A stretch of 5,525 nucleotides of DNA from JAAFJT01 sp043744275 (GTDB lineage: Bacteria; Bacteroidota; Bacteroidia; Chitinophagales; Saprospiraceae): positions 1 to 5,525 of the forward strand of contig JAYTUY010000147.1 of the NCBI GenBank assembly GCA_043744275.1, read 5' to 3'. How positions within the stretch are numbered: the first letter of the stretch is position 1; each line of letters begins with the position of its first letter. Positions 1-5,524 of the stretch are shown piece by piece. The position numbers were made by a program, and so were the translations under genes. The notes under the pieces are model-generated. The model saw nothing but the letters and a program-made list of their open reading frames with translations. It was not told where the DNA came from and did not search any database.

Positions 1-53
1 CTTCTGTTGGTTTTATATCAAAGTAATTTTTAGAAAACATAATAAAAACCCAT

Positions 54-1484
54 TTGGAAAAATTCCTCTATTTTATTCGGACAGCCATATTTGTTGTCAT
101 CAGTGGTGTGCTATTGGGTACTGCCATTAGTAAATATGGTATGGTCGCTGGCATCGGCATGATGGCATTGCCCATCGGCATATTGATTGTGGGCTGGATG
201 TTTAGCACACCTCAAGTGGGGATTGTTTTATCCATCGTTTTGGGGTTTATTTCCAATGGCATGGCTCGATATGTAGAGGGCGTTCCGTGGGGTTTATTGG
301 TTGATATTTCCCTACTCGTTGCTTGGCTCGCCTTATTGTTTCAAAAATTTAGGTTTACAAACTGGTCGCCCTTGCGACATGGCGCGATGATTATGACTAC
401 CGTTTGGTTTGCATTAATCGTCGTGGAAATTATCAATCCAGAAGGAAATGGTCCTGAGGCATGGTTTTATGCCATGCGAACGGTGGGTTTCTATCAAATA
501 CTCCTTTTTGGATTAATTTTCATGTGGTGGCGCGATGTGAAGTACTTAGATTTTTTTCTGAAAATCACCTTTTGGCTGTCCATTATTGCATCGGTTTGGG
601 GATTAAGGCAGAATATTTTTGGCGTTGATGCCGCAGAATTTCGATGGTTGTATGTGGGAGGATATGCTGCCCAGCATGTTCTTTTTGGCGTATTAAGAGT
701 CTTCTCATTTTATAGTGATGCAGGTCAATTCGGCGCATCGCAAGCCATGTTTGCCACTATGGGTGGTCTGTTAGCAATGTCACCTGCTTTGAAGAAAAAA
801 GAGCGCATATTTTATGGTATTGCAGGTGTTTTATCACTCGTTGGGTTTGGCATTTCAGGCACTCGTGGTGCTATTGCTGTCATTGGTGCGGGCGCTATTA
901 TGTATATTTTTTTGAGTAAAAATATTAAAATAATGGTGCTTGGTGGCATCCTTTTTTTCGGTGCTTATTCTTTTTTAAAATTTACAACCATCTTACAAAA
1001 TGTCGAGCAAATACGCCGTATGAGAACTTCCTTAAATTCAGATGATGCTTCCCTGATGGTTCGGCTGGATAATCAAAAAAAATTCGCCAATTATCTTCAA
1101 TCAAGACCCATCGGTGGCGGCGTCGGCACTGCCGGTTTTTGGGGGAGTAAATTTGGACCGAATAAAGTGCCTGCTCAAATTGCTACCGATAGCCACTATG
1201 TCCGCATATGGGCTGAAACGGGTATCGTGGGCATTTGTCTTCATTTATTTATGTTTGGTTATTTTTTAGGACAAGGCGGTTATATTATTTGGCACTTAAA
1301 AAACATGAATTTAAAAATTAAAATAGCTGCTTTATATTGCGGTACAGCTGGCGTTTTAGCTGCTAATTATGGCAATCAAATAACGAGTCAAACGCCTACG
1401 GGCATTTTAATAAGTATCGGCATTCCCTTGATAATGATGGCACCTTTATTTGAAAAACAATTGGAAGAAAGAGCTGTAATATGA
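54..1484 (+). CDS. O-antigen polymerase/ligase (Wzy/WaaL-type) membrane protein
   Basis: Probable inner-membrane glycosyltransferase of the Wzy_C/O-antigen ligase family, which uses undecaprenyl-linked glycans on the periplasmic face to polymerise repeat units or ligate them to an acceptor. The 476-residue product is almost entirely hydrophobic, with about 12 predicted membrane segments starting at residues 8-26. Family-like features are SGTRGA at 268-273, a long soluble loop at about 311-385 with GGGVGT at 354-359, and DSHYVRIWAETG at 379-390, whose His resembles the conserved loop His of the family. The start is TTG: the frame is open only from position 27, it contains no upstream ATG, and the first ATG (residue 29) would remove the first membrane helix. 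No Shine-Dalgarno is visible. The 53 bp to its left may hold the tail of an upstream gene in the same direction, but too little remains to say. Polymerase and ligase cannot be told apart from sequence alone. Confidence 0.85.
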   Translation: MEKFLYFIRTAIFVVISGVLLGTAISKYGMVAGIGMMALPIGILIVGWMFSTPQVGIVLSIVLGFISNGMARYVEGVPWGLLVDISLLVAWLALLFQKFRFTNWSPLRHGAMIMTTVWFALIVVEIINPEGNGPEAWFYAMRTVGFYQILLFGLIFMWWRDVKYLDFFLKITFWLSIIASVWGLRQNIFGVDAAEFRWLYVGGYAAQHVLFGVLRVFSFYSDAGQFGASQAMFATMGGLLAMSPALKKKERIFYGIAGVLSLVGFGISGTRGAIAVIGAGAIMYIFLSKNIKIMVLGGILFFGAYSFLKFTTILQNVEQIRRMRTSLNSDDASLMVRLDNQKKFANYLQSRPIGGGVGTAGFWGSKFGPNKVPAQIATDSHYVRIWAETGIVGICLHLFMFGYFLGQGGYIIWHLKNMNLKIKIAALYCGTAGVLAANYGNQITSQTPTGILISIGIPLIMMAPLFEKQLEERAVI

Positions 1485-1516
1485 TGGTTCAATTGCTTTT
1501 TAATTTTTATTTTTAA
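1481..1516 (+). other. 11-codon reading frame overlapping the polymerase stop (ATGA junction)
   Basis: An ATG at 1481 overlaps the TGA stop of the polymerase gene in the ATGA arrangement typical of translationally coupled genes, and a second ATG follows directly. The frame runs only 11 codons (MMVQLLFNFYF) to TAA at 1514-1516. It may be chance, or the remnant of a once-coupled downstream gene whose body is gone. Nothing else supports a functional peptide. Confidence 0.15.
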
Positions 1517-1639
1517 CCTCAAAACCTCCATATACTGAGGGGGTGCTTATTATTAGAAATTGATTAGTAATGCGATAATGGGTTAAAAATGCCGTTAGGC
1601 ATGGTATATCGGTAGTAAATAAATCAAAAGCATATTAAA

Positions 1640-1652
1640 GTGGCGTAGCCAC
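1640..1652. repeat. Left hairpin of the dyad element
   Basis: GTGGC-GTA-GCCAC is a perfect 5-bp stem with a three-base loop. It directly abuts the central stem and mirrors the hairpin at 1677-1689. Confidence 0.75.
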
Positions 1653-1678
1653 GATATATTCATCATTAAATATATCGT
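1651..1678. repeat. Central AT-rich stem of the dyad element
   Basis: ACGATATATT (1651-1660) is perfectly complementary to AATATATCGT (1669-1678), giving a 10-bp stem with an 8-base loop. Its outermost two base pairs are shared with the flanking hairpins. The three can therefore coexist only if this stem is shortened to 8 bp (1653-1676), in which case they stack with no unpaired base between them. Confidence 0.75.
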
Positions 1679-1689
1679 CCCTCTGGGAC
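1677..1689. repeat. Right hairpin of the dyad element
   Basis: GTCCC-TCT-GGGAC is a perfect 5-bp stem with a three-base loop. It mirrors the hairpin at 1640-1652 about the dyad centre and resembles the GTCC-rich hairpins at the right end of the window. Confidence 0.75.
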
Positions 1690-1766
1690 TTTTAACAGAT
1701 TTTTCACCACTTTCTACCGATATTATATGCCTAACGGTATTTTCAACCCATTATTCGCATTACTAA

Positions 1767-1813
1767 TTATTGGACTAACCAATAACTAATAACCAATTAA
1801 CTAATAATTAATC
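1767..1813. repeat. Low-complexity TAATAACTAAT tract with a 7-bp hairpin
   Basis: TTATTGG (1767-1773) and CCAATAA (1779-1785) form a perfect 7-bp stem with a 5-base loop. The following sequence repeats AACTAATAA at 1784-1792 and 1799-1807, a degenerate 15-bp period. It lies just past the 3' end of the lipoprotein gene. No T-run follows the stem on either strand, so a classical terminator is not supported. Confidence 0.4.
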
Positions 1814-1822
1814 ACCAACTCA

Positions 1823-3868
1823 TTAATAAATTTTCTCAGGGGCGCGATAGTTGGATTTGTTTTGATACCAATCTATATATTGTCCACCATTGCTTTCAGC
1901 CCATTGATTGAACTTCAAAAACGCTTTATTAATCGGCATTTTCTCTACAGGATAATTCAAAGGCTGTGTAATATTAATAGCCCAAGGCAATAAGTTTTTG
2001 GTTTGATAATATCTACCGTTGCCTGTGTTATCATCTTTCGTTTGAAAATAAGCTGTATTGGCTAAAGAAGTCGGTGTTTTGCCAGAAAGGTGAACCTCAC
2101 GCCCTCTTTCACGATTGACAAAAATAAATGGATTGTAAGGCGCATTGCCTAAAACAGATTTATCAATCGGCTCTGAAAAATTGATAGCAACTTTAACAGT
2201 TTCATAATTGACCAATGATTTATCTCTTTCAGTATTCACAAAGCCACCGCCTGGCGTACTCATTAAATTATAACCATTGTCAAATGCTATGATAACAGCC
2301 CTGTTTTGACCAGATTCTGTACCATTTCCAGAAAGAGTGATGATGTTTTCCTTCAATTTCATGCCTGTAACAGAGGCTACTTTGCTCGCAGCAACAGGTA
2401 GTTCAAAGCCAAATCCATTGCGATAACTCGCGCCCATAGCTTTTAGAACAAAAGTTGATCTTAACTGAGTCACTTTATGAGCAGCATTCAAACGGATTTC
2501 AAAATTATAATCAATAACCATATCGTTCATATCATAATCACCTTTTGCAGGGAAGGCATCTTCAAATGCCAAAGTACCATTTTGATTGGCTGAAGGACCG
2601 TAGCAGACAAATGCATAAGCTGGATCATTGGGTGCAGCATCTTGTGAATCAGGAATACCATCATTGTCCGTATCAACTGCATAATTTGAAGTACGAACCA
2701 TATTTGTTGTTTGGATAGCTGTAAATGGATTAGCTGTTACATAAAAAACAGCATCGTTAAAGTCATTATCACCATTCGGACGATTCAAGTCTTCAAAACC
2801 CAATAAAACGAGTTCGCGAGCAGGGTCAAGTAATAAGGCATTGTGAGTTCTGAAAGTACTGGTTGTAAATGTGTTGAAATTTTTATTAGAATAACGAACT
2901 GGCAAAAACGAAGACCTTTCTGATACTATATTCTGAGGTGTTGTCCAACCATTCGGAACAAAAAACCAACCGATAGTAGTGCCTGCTGGGAAGCTGCCCA
3001 AAAGCACTTTGTCGCCCGTGCGTAAACCGCCACCACTATTATAAAAAGAAACATTCGGGAATACTATTTTAAGGCTGGCAACATCAGCTGCTGTAGTAGG
3101 TGGGTTATTAGTCGGATATGAATAATAGCCCAATGAGTTTCTATAGCCCGCGCCTTCATGAACGAATGTCACCCACACCGAAGCTGAATCTTTCAATACA
3201 ACATTGGTTTGTGCACTCGGCGCAATATAACCAGGATGGAATGTTGGTACAGGCTGATTCTCAGGTAAAGAAGCGTTGACCATGTTCAAAATATCTTGGC
3301 TCACGACATCACCTTTAGGCAATAAATACAGCGGAAGCCCTTGAGAATTGTAGCTACCCATATAGTCGAAGCCCGAATTGACGCCATTTCCGCCGCCGCC
3401 TGAACCGCCTTTTTTATCATCGGCTATCAAACCACTGCGTTTGGTATTTTCGCCACCGATATTGATAGAGACATTATCAGTCTTGACGCTCACAGTTTGA
3501 TATTGAGGCAAACCAATATAATCAGTCATGACGATTAACCTATCAATATTAGCAGTGACATCGAGTTTCGTTTGGAAGACCCCCTCAGTATTTGTCTGAG
3601 CTGTCATCAATAAAACACTGTCTTGACCGTCTTTTTCAATAGCATATAGCTTGAAAGGTACGTTGTTGAGCCTCTTACCTGAGTTGTCGCTGGCAGTGAT
3701 ATCAACGTTAATATCTTGGCTGGTTTTAAAAGTAAAATTGGAAGGGATAGTCAATTGATCCATTGATTTTTCTGAAACATCAATGACTGAAGCATTGTTT
3801 TCAGGAGCATCAAATGGCTTACAAGCTCCAAAAACTGCGAGAGAAATAAAAAAGAATAACTTCTTCAT
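1823..3868 (-). CDS. LruC domain-containing surface lipoprotein (DUF4114 plus DUF4842)
   Basis: A 681-residue exported lipoprotein. Residues 1-15 form a short signal peptide (MKK, then hydrophobic) ending in FGAC, a lipobox with Cys16 as the likely lipidated residue; acidic residues follow at 20 and 23. About 45-137 resembles an Ig-like or carboxypeptidase-regulatory-like beta domain. A Gly-rich linker (153-161) leads to a DUF4114-like region (about 225-380) ending in NGDNDFNDAVF (365-375). DTDNDGIPD (399-407) matches a thrombospondin type 3-like calcium-binding loop. The rest, from about 420, matches the LruC/DUF4842 domain, with GDYDMNDM (443-450), GASYRNGFGFEL (479-490) and a C-terminal FNQWAESNGGQYIDWY (653-668). 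The Asp-rich motifs suggest Ca2+ binding. Molecular function of the family is not established. It lies 111 bp after the sugar transferase on the same strand, so it may be a separate unit or a read-through target. Full-length, with no frameshift. Confidence 0.9.
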   Translation of the reverse strand: MKKLFFFISLAVFGACKPFDAPENNASVIDVSEKSMDQLTIPSNFTFKTSQDINVDITASDNSGKRLNNVPFKLYAIEKDGQDSVLLMTAQTNTEGVFQTKLDVTANIDRLIVMTDYIGLPQYQTVSVKTDNVSINIGGENTKRSGLIADDKKGGSGGGGNGVNSGFDYMGSYNSQGLPLYLLPKGDVVSQDILNMVNASLPENQPVPTFHPGYIAPSAQTNVVLKDSASVWVTFVHEGAGYRNSLGYYSYPTNNPPTTAADVASLKIVFPNVSFYNSGGGLRTGDKVLLGSFPAGTTIGWFFVPNGWTTPQNIVSERSSFLPVRYSNKNFNTFTTSTFRTHNALLLDPARELVLLGFEDLNRPNGDNDFNDAVFYVTANPFTAIQTTNMVRTSNYAVDTDNDGIPDSQDAAPNDPAYAFVCYGPSANQNGTLAFEDAFPAKGDYDMNDMVIDYNFEIRLNAAHKVTQLRSTFVLKAMGASYRNGFGFELPVAASKVASVTGMKLKENIITLSGNGTESGQNRAVIIAFDNGYNLMSTPGGGFVNTERDKSLVNYETVKVAINFSEPIDKSVLGNAPYNPFIFVNRERGREVHLSGKTPTSLANTAYFQTKDDNTGNGRYYQTKNLLPWAINITQPLNYPVEKMPINKAFLKFNQWAESNGGQYIDWYQNKSNYRAPEKIY

Positions 3869-3942
3869 GTTTAAATGTGGTGAGTTTTGTTATGAAATTG
3901 ATTTTAAAAAATTGTTTAAATAGTTTTAATGCTGTTTATTTG

Positions 3943-3958
3943 TCGAGATTAATCTTGA
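3943..3958 (-). promoter_or_regulatory. 16-bp palindrome upstream of the lipoprotein gene
   Basis: TCGAGATT-AATCTTGA is an inverted repeat of two abutting 8-base halves with one mismatch, lying 75-90 bp before the ATG at 3868. The uninterrupted symmetry fits a dimeric repressor or activator site better than a terminator, because there is no loop and no T-run. No clear -7 box was found in this 111-bp spacer. An operator role is inference. Confidence 0.3.
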
Positions 3959-3979
3959 AATTGATTGTATTCGTAGGTG

Positions 3980-4717
3980 TTATACATTTTCCTGTTGCAA
4001 AGCAGCAACGGGTGTTTTAAATAAAATCCATAAATCAAGTTTGAAAGAATACGATTGTGCATATTCAACATCCAATCGCTTGCGGCTATCGGCACTCACG
4101 CCCGATTTGCCCCGCTCAGTCACTTGCCACAAACCCGTAATTCCTGCTGGTGCAGCATAACGAAAAATGGCTTCATCCGTCGTCAAATGTTCTGCTTCAT
4201 ATACGGGTAGCGGGCGGTTGCCCACCAGCGACATGTCGCCTTTTAATACATTTAAGAGTTGTGGCAATTCGTCAATACTGCTGCTTCTGATAAATTTTCC
4301 AATGCGTGTAATGCGTGGGTCATTTGTAATTTTCAAAAAAGGCTGTGCTTTCTCTTGTTTTGTCAACCAGGTCTCTTCACTCACCCAGCCTTCATCGCTG
4401 AACAACATTTCCCCTTTGTTGTCATTGATTGGAATATTGACTGTCTCTTCAAGGCTTTCTTGATTGTCGTACTGATTCAGATGTTGCATTTGAGCCAATA
4501 ATTTATCGGCATCAGTGCGCATAGAACGGAATTTGTAAAAATCAAAAACCTTATAATGCTGCCCCACTCGTTTGGATTTGTAAAAAACAGGTCCCTTACT
4601 TTCTATTTTAATGATAAGAGCAACGATTATTAATATAGGACTTAATAAAATCAAAGCTGTTAAAGCGGCTGAAATATCGAATGCCCGTTTTAGATGATTG
4701 TAGATTTTTTTATTCAT
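3980..4717 (-). CDS. Initiating sugar transferase (polyprenyl-phosphate phosphoglycosyltransferase)
   Basis: Monotopic phosphoglycosyltransferase of the bacterial sugar transferase family (PF02397; WcaJ/ExoY/PglC type). It moves a sugar-1-phosphate from a nucleotide sugar to undecaprenyl phosphate at the cytoplasmic face, the first step of exopolysaccharide or O-antigen synthesis. Visible features in order: KRAFD (10-14), a hydrophobic re-entrant or membrane helix (about 16-38), GPVFYKSKRVGQ (42-53), KFRSMR (62-67), TNDPRITRIGKFIR (131-144), the catalytic Asp-Glu dyad in SIDELPQ (D149, E150), GDMSLVGNRP (160-169), GITGLWQV (192-199) and the C-terminal SYSFKLDLWILFKT. At 245 residues it is longer than the roughly 200-residue minimal enzymes because of about 60 extra residues between KFRSMR and the NDPR motif. 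It lacks the multi-helix N-terminal domain of WcaJ/WbaP. The ATG lies 37 bp after the response regulator stop, suggesting co-transcription. The sugar substrate cannot be read from the sequence. Confidence 0.93.
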   Translation of the reverse strand: MNKKIYNHLKRAFDISAALTALILLSPILIIVALIIKIESKGPVFYKSKRVGQHYKVFDFYKFRSMRTDADKLLAQMQHLNQYDNQESLEETVNIPINDNKGEMLFSDEGWVSEETWLTKQEKAQPFLKITNDPRITRIGKFIRSSSIDELPQLLNVLKGDMSLVGNRPLPVYEAEHLTTDEAIFRYAAPAGITGLWQVTERGKSGVSADSRKRLDVEYAQSYSFKLDLWILFKTPVAALQQENV

Positions 4718-4754
4718 GAGGATGATTCCAGTTTTATAAAGTGTTTTGAATGTT

Positions 4755-5189
4755 TTAGAATGCAGCCGCAGCTCGCATCATTTTGCCAATAAAAGAAGGT
4801 TTTAAAGTAACAATTGGTGTTTCTACTTTTTCCAATTGTTTCTGAATTCTGAAATCTAATTCAGTCGGATGAAAAGGCTTTGCTATAAAATCCGCAGCAC
4901 CTGCTTCAAGGCAACTCAAACGGCATTTGCTTTCCCGTAAACCACTCACTACGATTGTCGGAATGTTGAAAGAGCCTTGGCGCATGGTTTTTATAAAATC
5001 TAAACCACTCAATTCAGGCATTTCAAAATCCGTCACCACCACATCTGGACAAGAGCCTTGCATAATATCATCTAAGGCATCGAGCGGGTTTTGATAAGAA
5101 ACAACATTGTACTTTTTTTCAAAAAAAATAGATAAAAACTGTGTCATCATTGGAGAGTCATCAATGATAAAGATTGTAGGCTTTTGCAT
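4755..5189 (-). CDS. Stand-alone receiver-domain response regulator
   Basis: A 144-residue CheY-like protein with no DNA-binding or enzymatic output domain. It shows the complete receiver signature: acidic pair D10/D11, phosphoacceptor D54 in VVVTDFEMP, the switch Ser at S82 in IVVSG, and the conserved Lys at K104 in AKPF. The receiver fold ends at about residue 121. A 23-residue tail (ETPIVTLK, then SFIGKMMRAAAAF) is basic and hydrophobic and is not part of the usual domain. Such proteins act by phosphorylation-dependent binding to partners or as phosphorelay intermediates. It is the first gene before the sugar transferase, with a 37-bp gap, so it probably influences glycan initiation or a regulator of it; this is inferred from context. 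No histidine kinase is in the window. The ATG start directly precedes the receiver's first strand, and upstream sequence is A/T-rich without a Shine-Dalgarno. Confidence 0.93.
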   Translation of the reverse strand: MQKPTIFIIDDSPMMTQFLSIFFEKKYNVVSYQNPLDALDDIMQGSCPDVVVTDFEMPELSGLDFIKTMRQGSFNIPTIVVSGLRESKCRLSCLEAGAADFIAKPFHPTELDFRIQKQLEKVETPIVTLKPSFIGKMMRAAAAF

Positions 5190-5221
5190 CGTTAATTAAA
5201 AAATTTTGTAAATGGTTAGAA

Positions 5222-5245
5222 ATTATAAGATTATAAGATTGTAAG
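5222..5245. repeat. Three tandem 8-bp repeats in the response regulator leader
   Basis: ATTATAAG occurs at 5222-5229 and 5230-5237 and as ATTGTAAG at 5238-5245, with no spacer. On the coding (minus) strand each perfect copy presents TATAAT. The tract lies between the candidate promoter and the start codon, so copy number would change leader length. Confidence 0.7.
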
Positions 5246-5262
5246 AATTAAAATTGATGGTG

Positions 5263-5296
5263 CAAAGATGGGCGATGATTGACCACCCCTCAGTAT
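5263..5296 (-). promoter_or_regulatory. Candidate promoter of the response regulator/sugar transferase unit
   Basis: On the minus strand CATCTTTG (5270-5263) matches the Bacteroidota -7 box TAnnTTTG at all but its first base. A canonical -33 TTTG is absent. The expected -33 position is instead occupied by ATACTGAGGGGTG (5296-5284), a motif also found at 1532-1545, which could be an activator or alternative sigma contact. Transcription would begin near 5256-5258, giving a leader of about 68 nt. Prediction from consensus only. Confidence 0.4.
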
Positions 5297-5410
5297 TTTT
5301 TCGGATTTCGGTCATAATCGTTCGGGAATTGGTTGATTATGGGGTTTTTGTAGGAAAGGTTATAAATATTCTCTTTTTAAAATTTGTTGGTGGGTGCTTT
5401 TTTTGACGTT

Positions 5411-5437
5411 CGCCCCCTAACCCCGAAGGGCAGGGTT
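5411..5437. repeat. GC-rich imperfect palindrome
   Basis: A C-rich then G-rich stretch in which AACCC (5419-5423) can pair with GGGTT (5433-5437), or a CCC/GGG pair can close around GAA (5422-5430). It resembles the CCCCGAAGGGG-type intergenic repeats of Bacteroidota and leads into the two hairpins to its right. Family assignment is from memory. Confidence 0.4.
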
Positions 5438-5455
5438 GATTGGTTCTAAAAAGTG

Positions 5456-5472
5456 CGAGTCCGCTGGACTCG
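5456..5472. repeat. Perfect hairpin with triloop
   Basis: CGAGTCC-GCT-GGACTCG is a perfect 7-bp stem with a three-base loop. It is followed by TTTAAAAGACCGATA, which recalls the sequence around the right half of the dyad element. It shares its GAGTCC stem with the next hairpin 35 bases on. Confidence 0.75.
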
Positions 5473-5507
5473 TTTAAAAGACCGATAATTATATTTCTAC
5501 AAACGTA

Positions 5508-5524
5508 AGAGTCCTCTGGACTCT
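5508..5524. repeat. Perfect hairpin with triloop, at the window edge
   Basis: AGAGTCC-TCT-GGACTCT is a perfect 7-bp stem with a three-base loop, preceded by CTACAAACGTA. It repeats the GAGTCC/GGACTC stem of the hairpin at 5456-5472 with a different loop. The array may continue beyond the window. Confidence 0.75.

Larger units (their letters stand above)
1561..1769. repeat. Large dyad-symmetric element with three central hairpins (REP/BIME- or MITE-like)
   Basis: The outer arms 1561-1615 and 1714-1769 are inverted copies, with 49 of 56 alignment columns identical and one single-base gap. Each arm contains its own small hairpin around GCCGTTAGGC or its complement. Inside lie 24-nt spacers on both sides (1616-1639, 1690-1713) and then three abutting hairpins: 1640-1652, 1653-1676 and 1677-1689. 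All these pairs are centred on the same point (1664.5). Such structured palindromes between genes are typical of REP/BIME-type repeats or of non-autonomous elements moved in trans. No transposase is present and no target-site duplication was recognised. It lies between two convergent stop codons, so it may also stop or stabilise both transcripts. Assignment to a repeat family is inference; the symmetry is directly visible. Confidence 0.8.
1485..1822. other. Convergent intergenic region
   Basis: This 338-bp gap separates the stop of the plus-strand polymerase gene from the stop of the minus-strand lipoprotein gene. No credible coding frame is present. In order it holds a T-rich stretch (1494-1514) without a stem before it, a copy of an ACTGAGGGG-containing motif (1532-1545), a roughly 209-bp dyad-symmetric repeat element (1561-1769), and low-complexity TAATAACTAAT-type sequence up to the lipoprotein stop. 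No classical stem plus T-run terminator was found for either gene. The large dyad structure could serve that role on both strands. Confidence 0.8.

Noticed and set aside
1494..1545. Rho-independent terminator after the polymerase gene
   Set aside because: The T-rich stretch precedes, rather than follows, the only weak stem (CCTCA/TGAGG), so the order is wrong for a terminator on the plus strand.
1561..1769. Insertion sequence with terminal inverted repeats
   Set aside because: The interior holds only hairpins and no transposase frame, and no clear target-site duplication was found, so it cannot be called an autonomous IS.
4167..4463. Plus-strand open frame of 98 codons
   Set aside because: It lies wholly antisense to the sugar transferase, whose catalytic motifs are intact on the other strand, and its product has no recognisable domain.
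4259..4501. Plus-strand open frame of 80 codons
   Set aside because: It is also antisense to the sugar transferase, overlaps another spurious frame, and has no recognisable features.
5223..5315. Minus-strand frame of 30 codons starting MTEIRK
   Set aside because: It spans the candidate promoter and the 8-bp tandem repeat, has no ribosome binding signal or family resemblance, and is short enough to be chance.
5456..5524. Possible CRISPR array suggested by repeated GAGTCC...GGACTC units
   Set aside because: There are only two 17-bp palindromes with different loops and one spacer, and no cas genes nearby. This fits dispersed hairpin repeats better.
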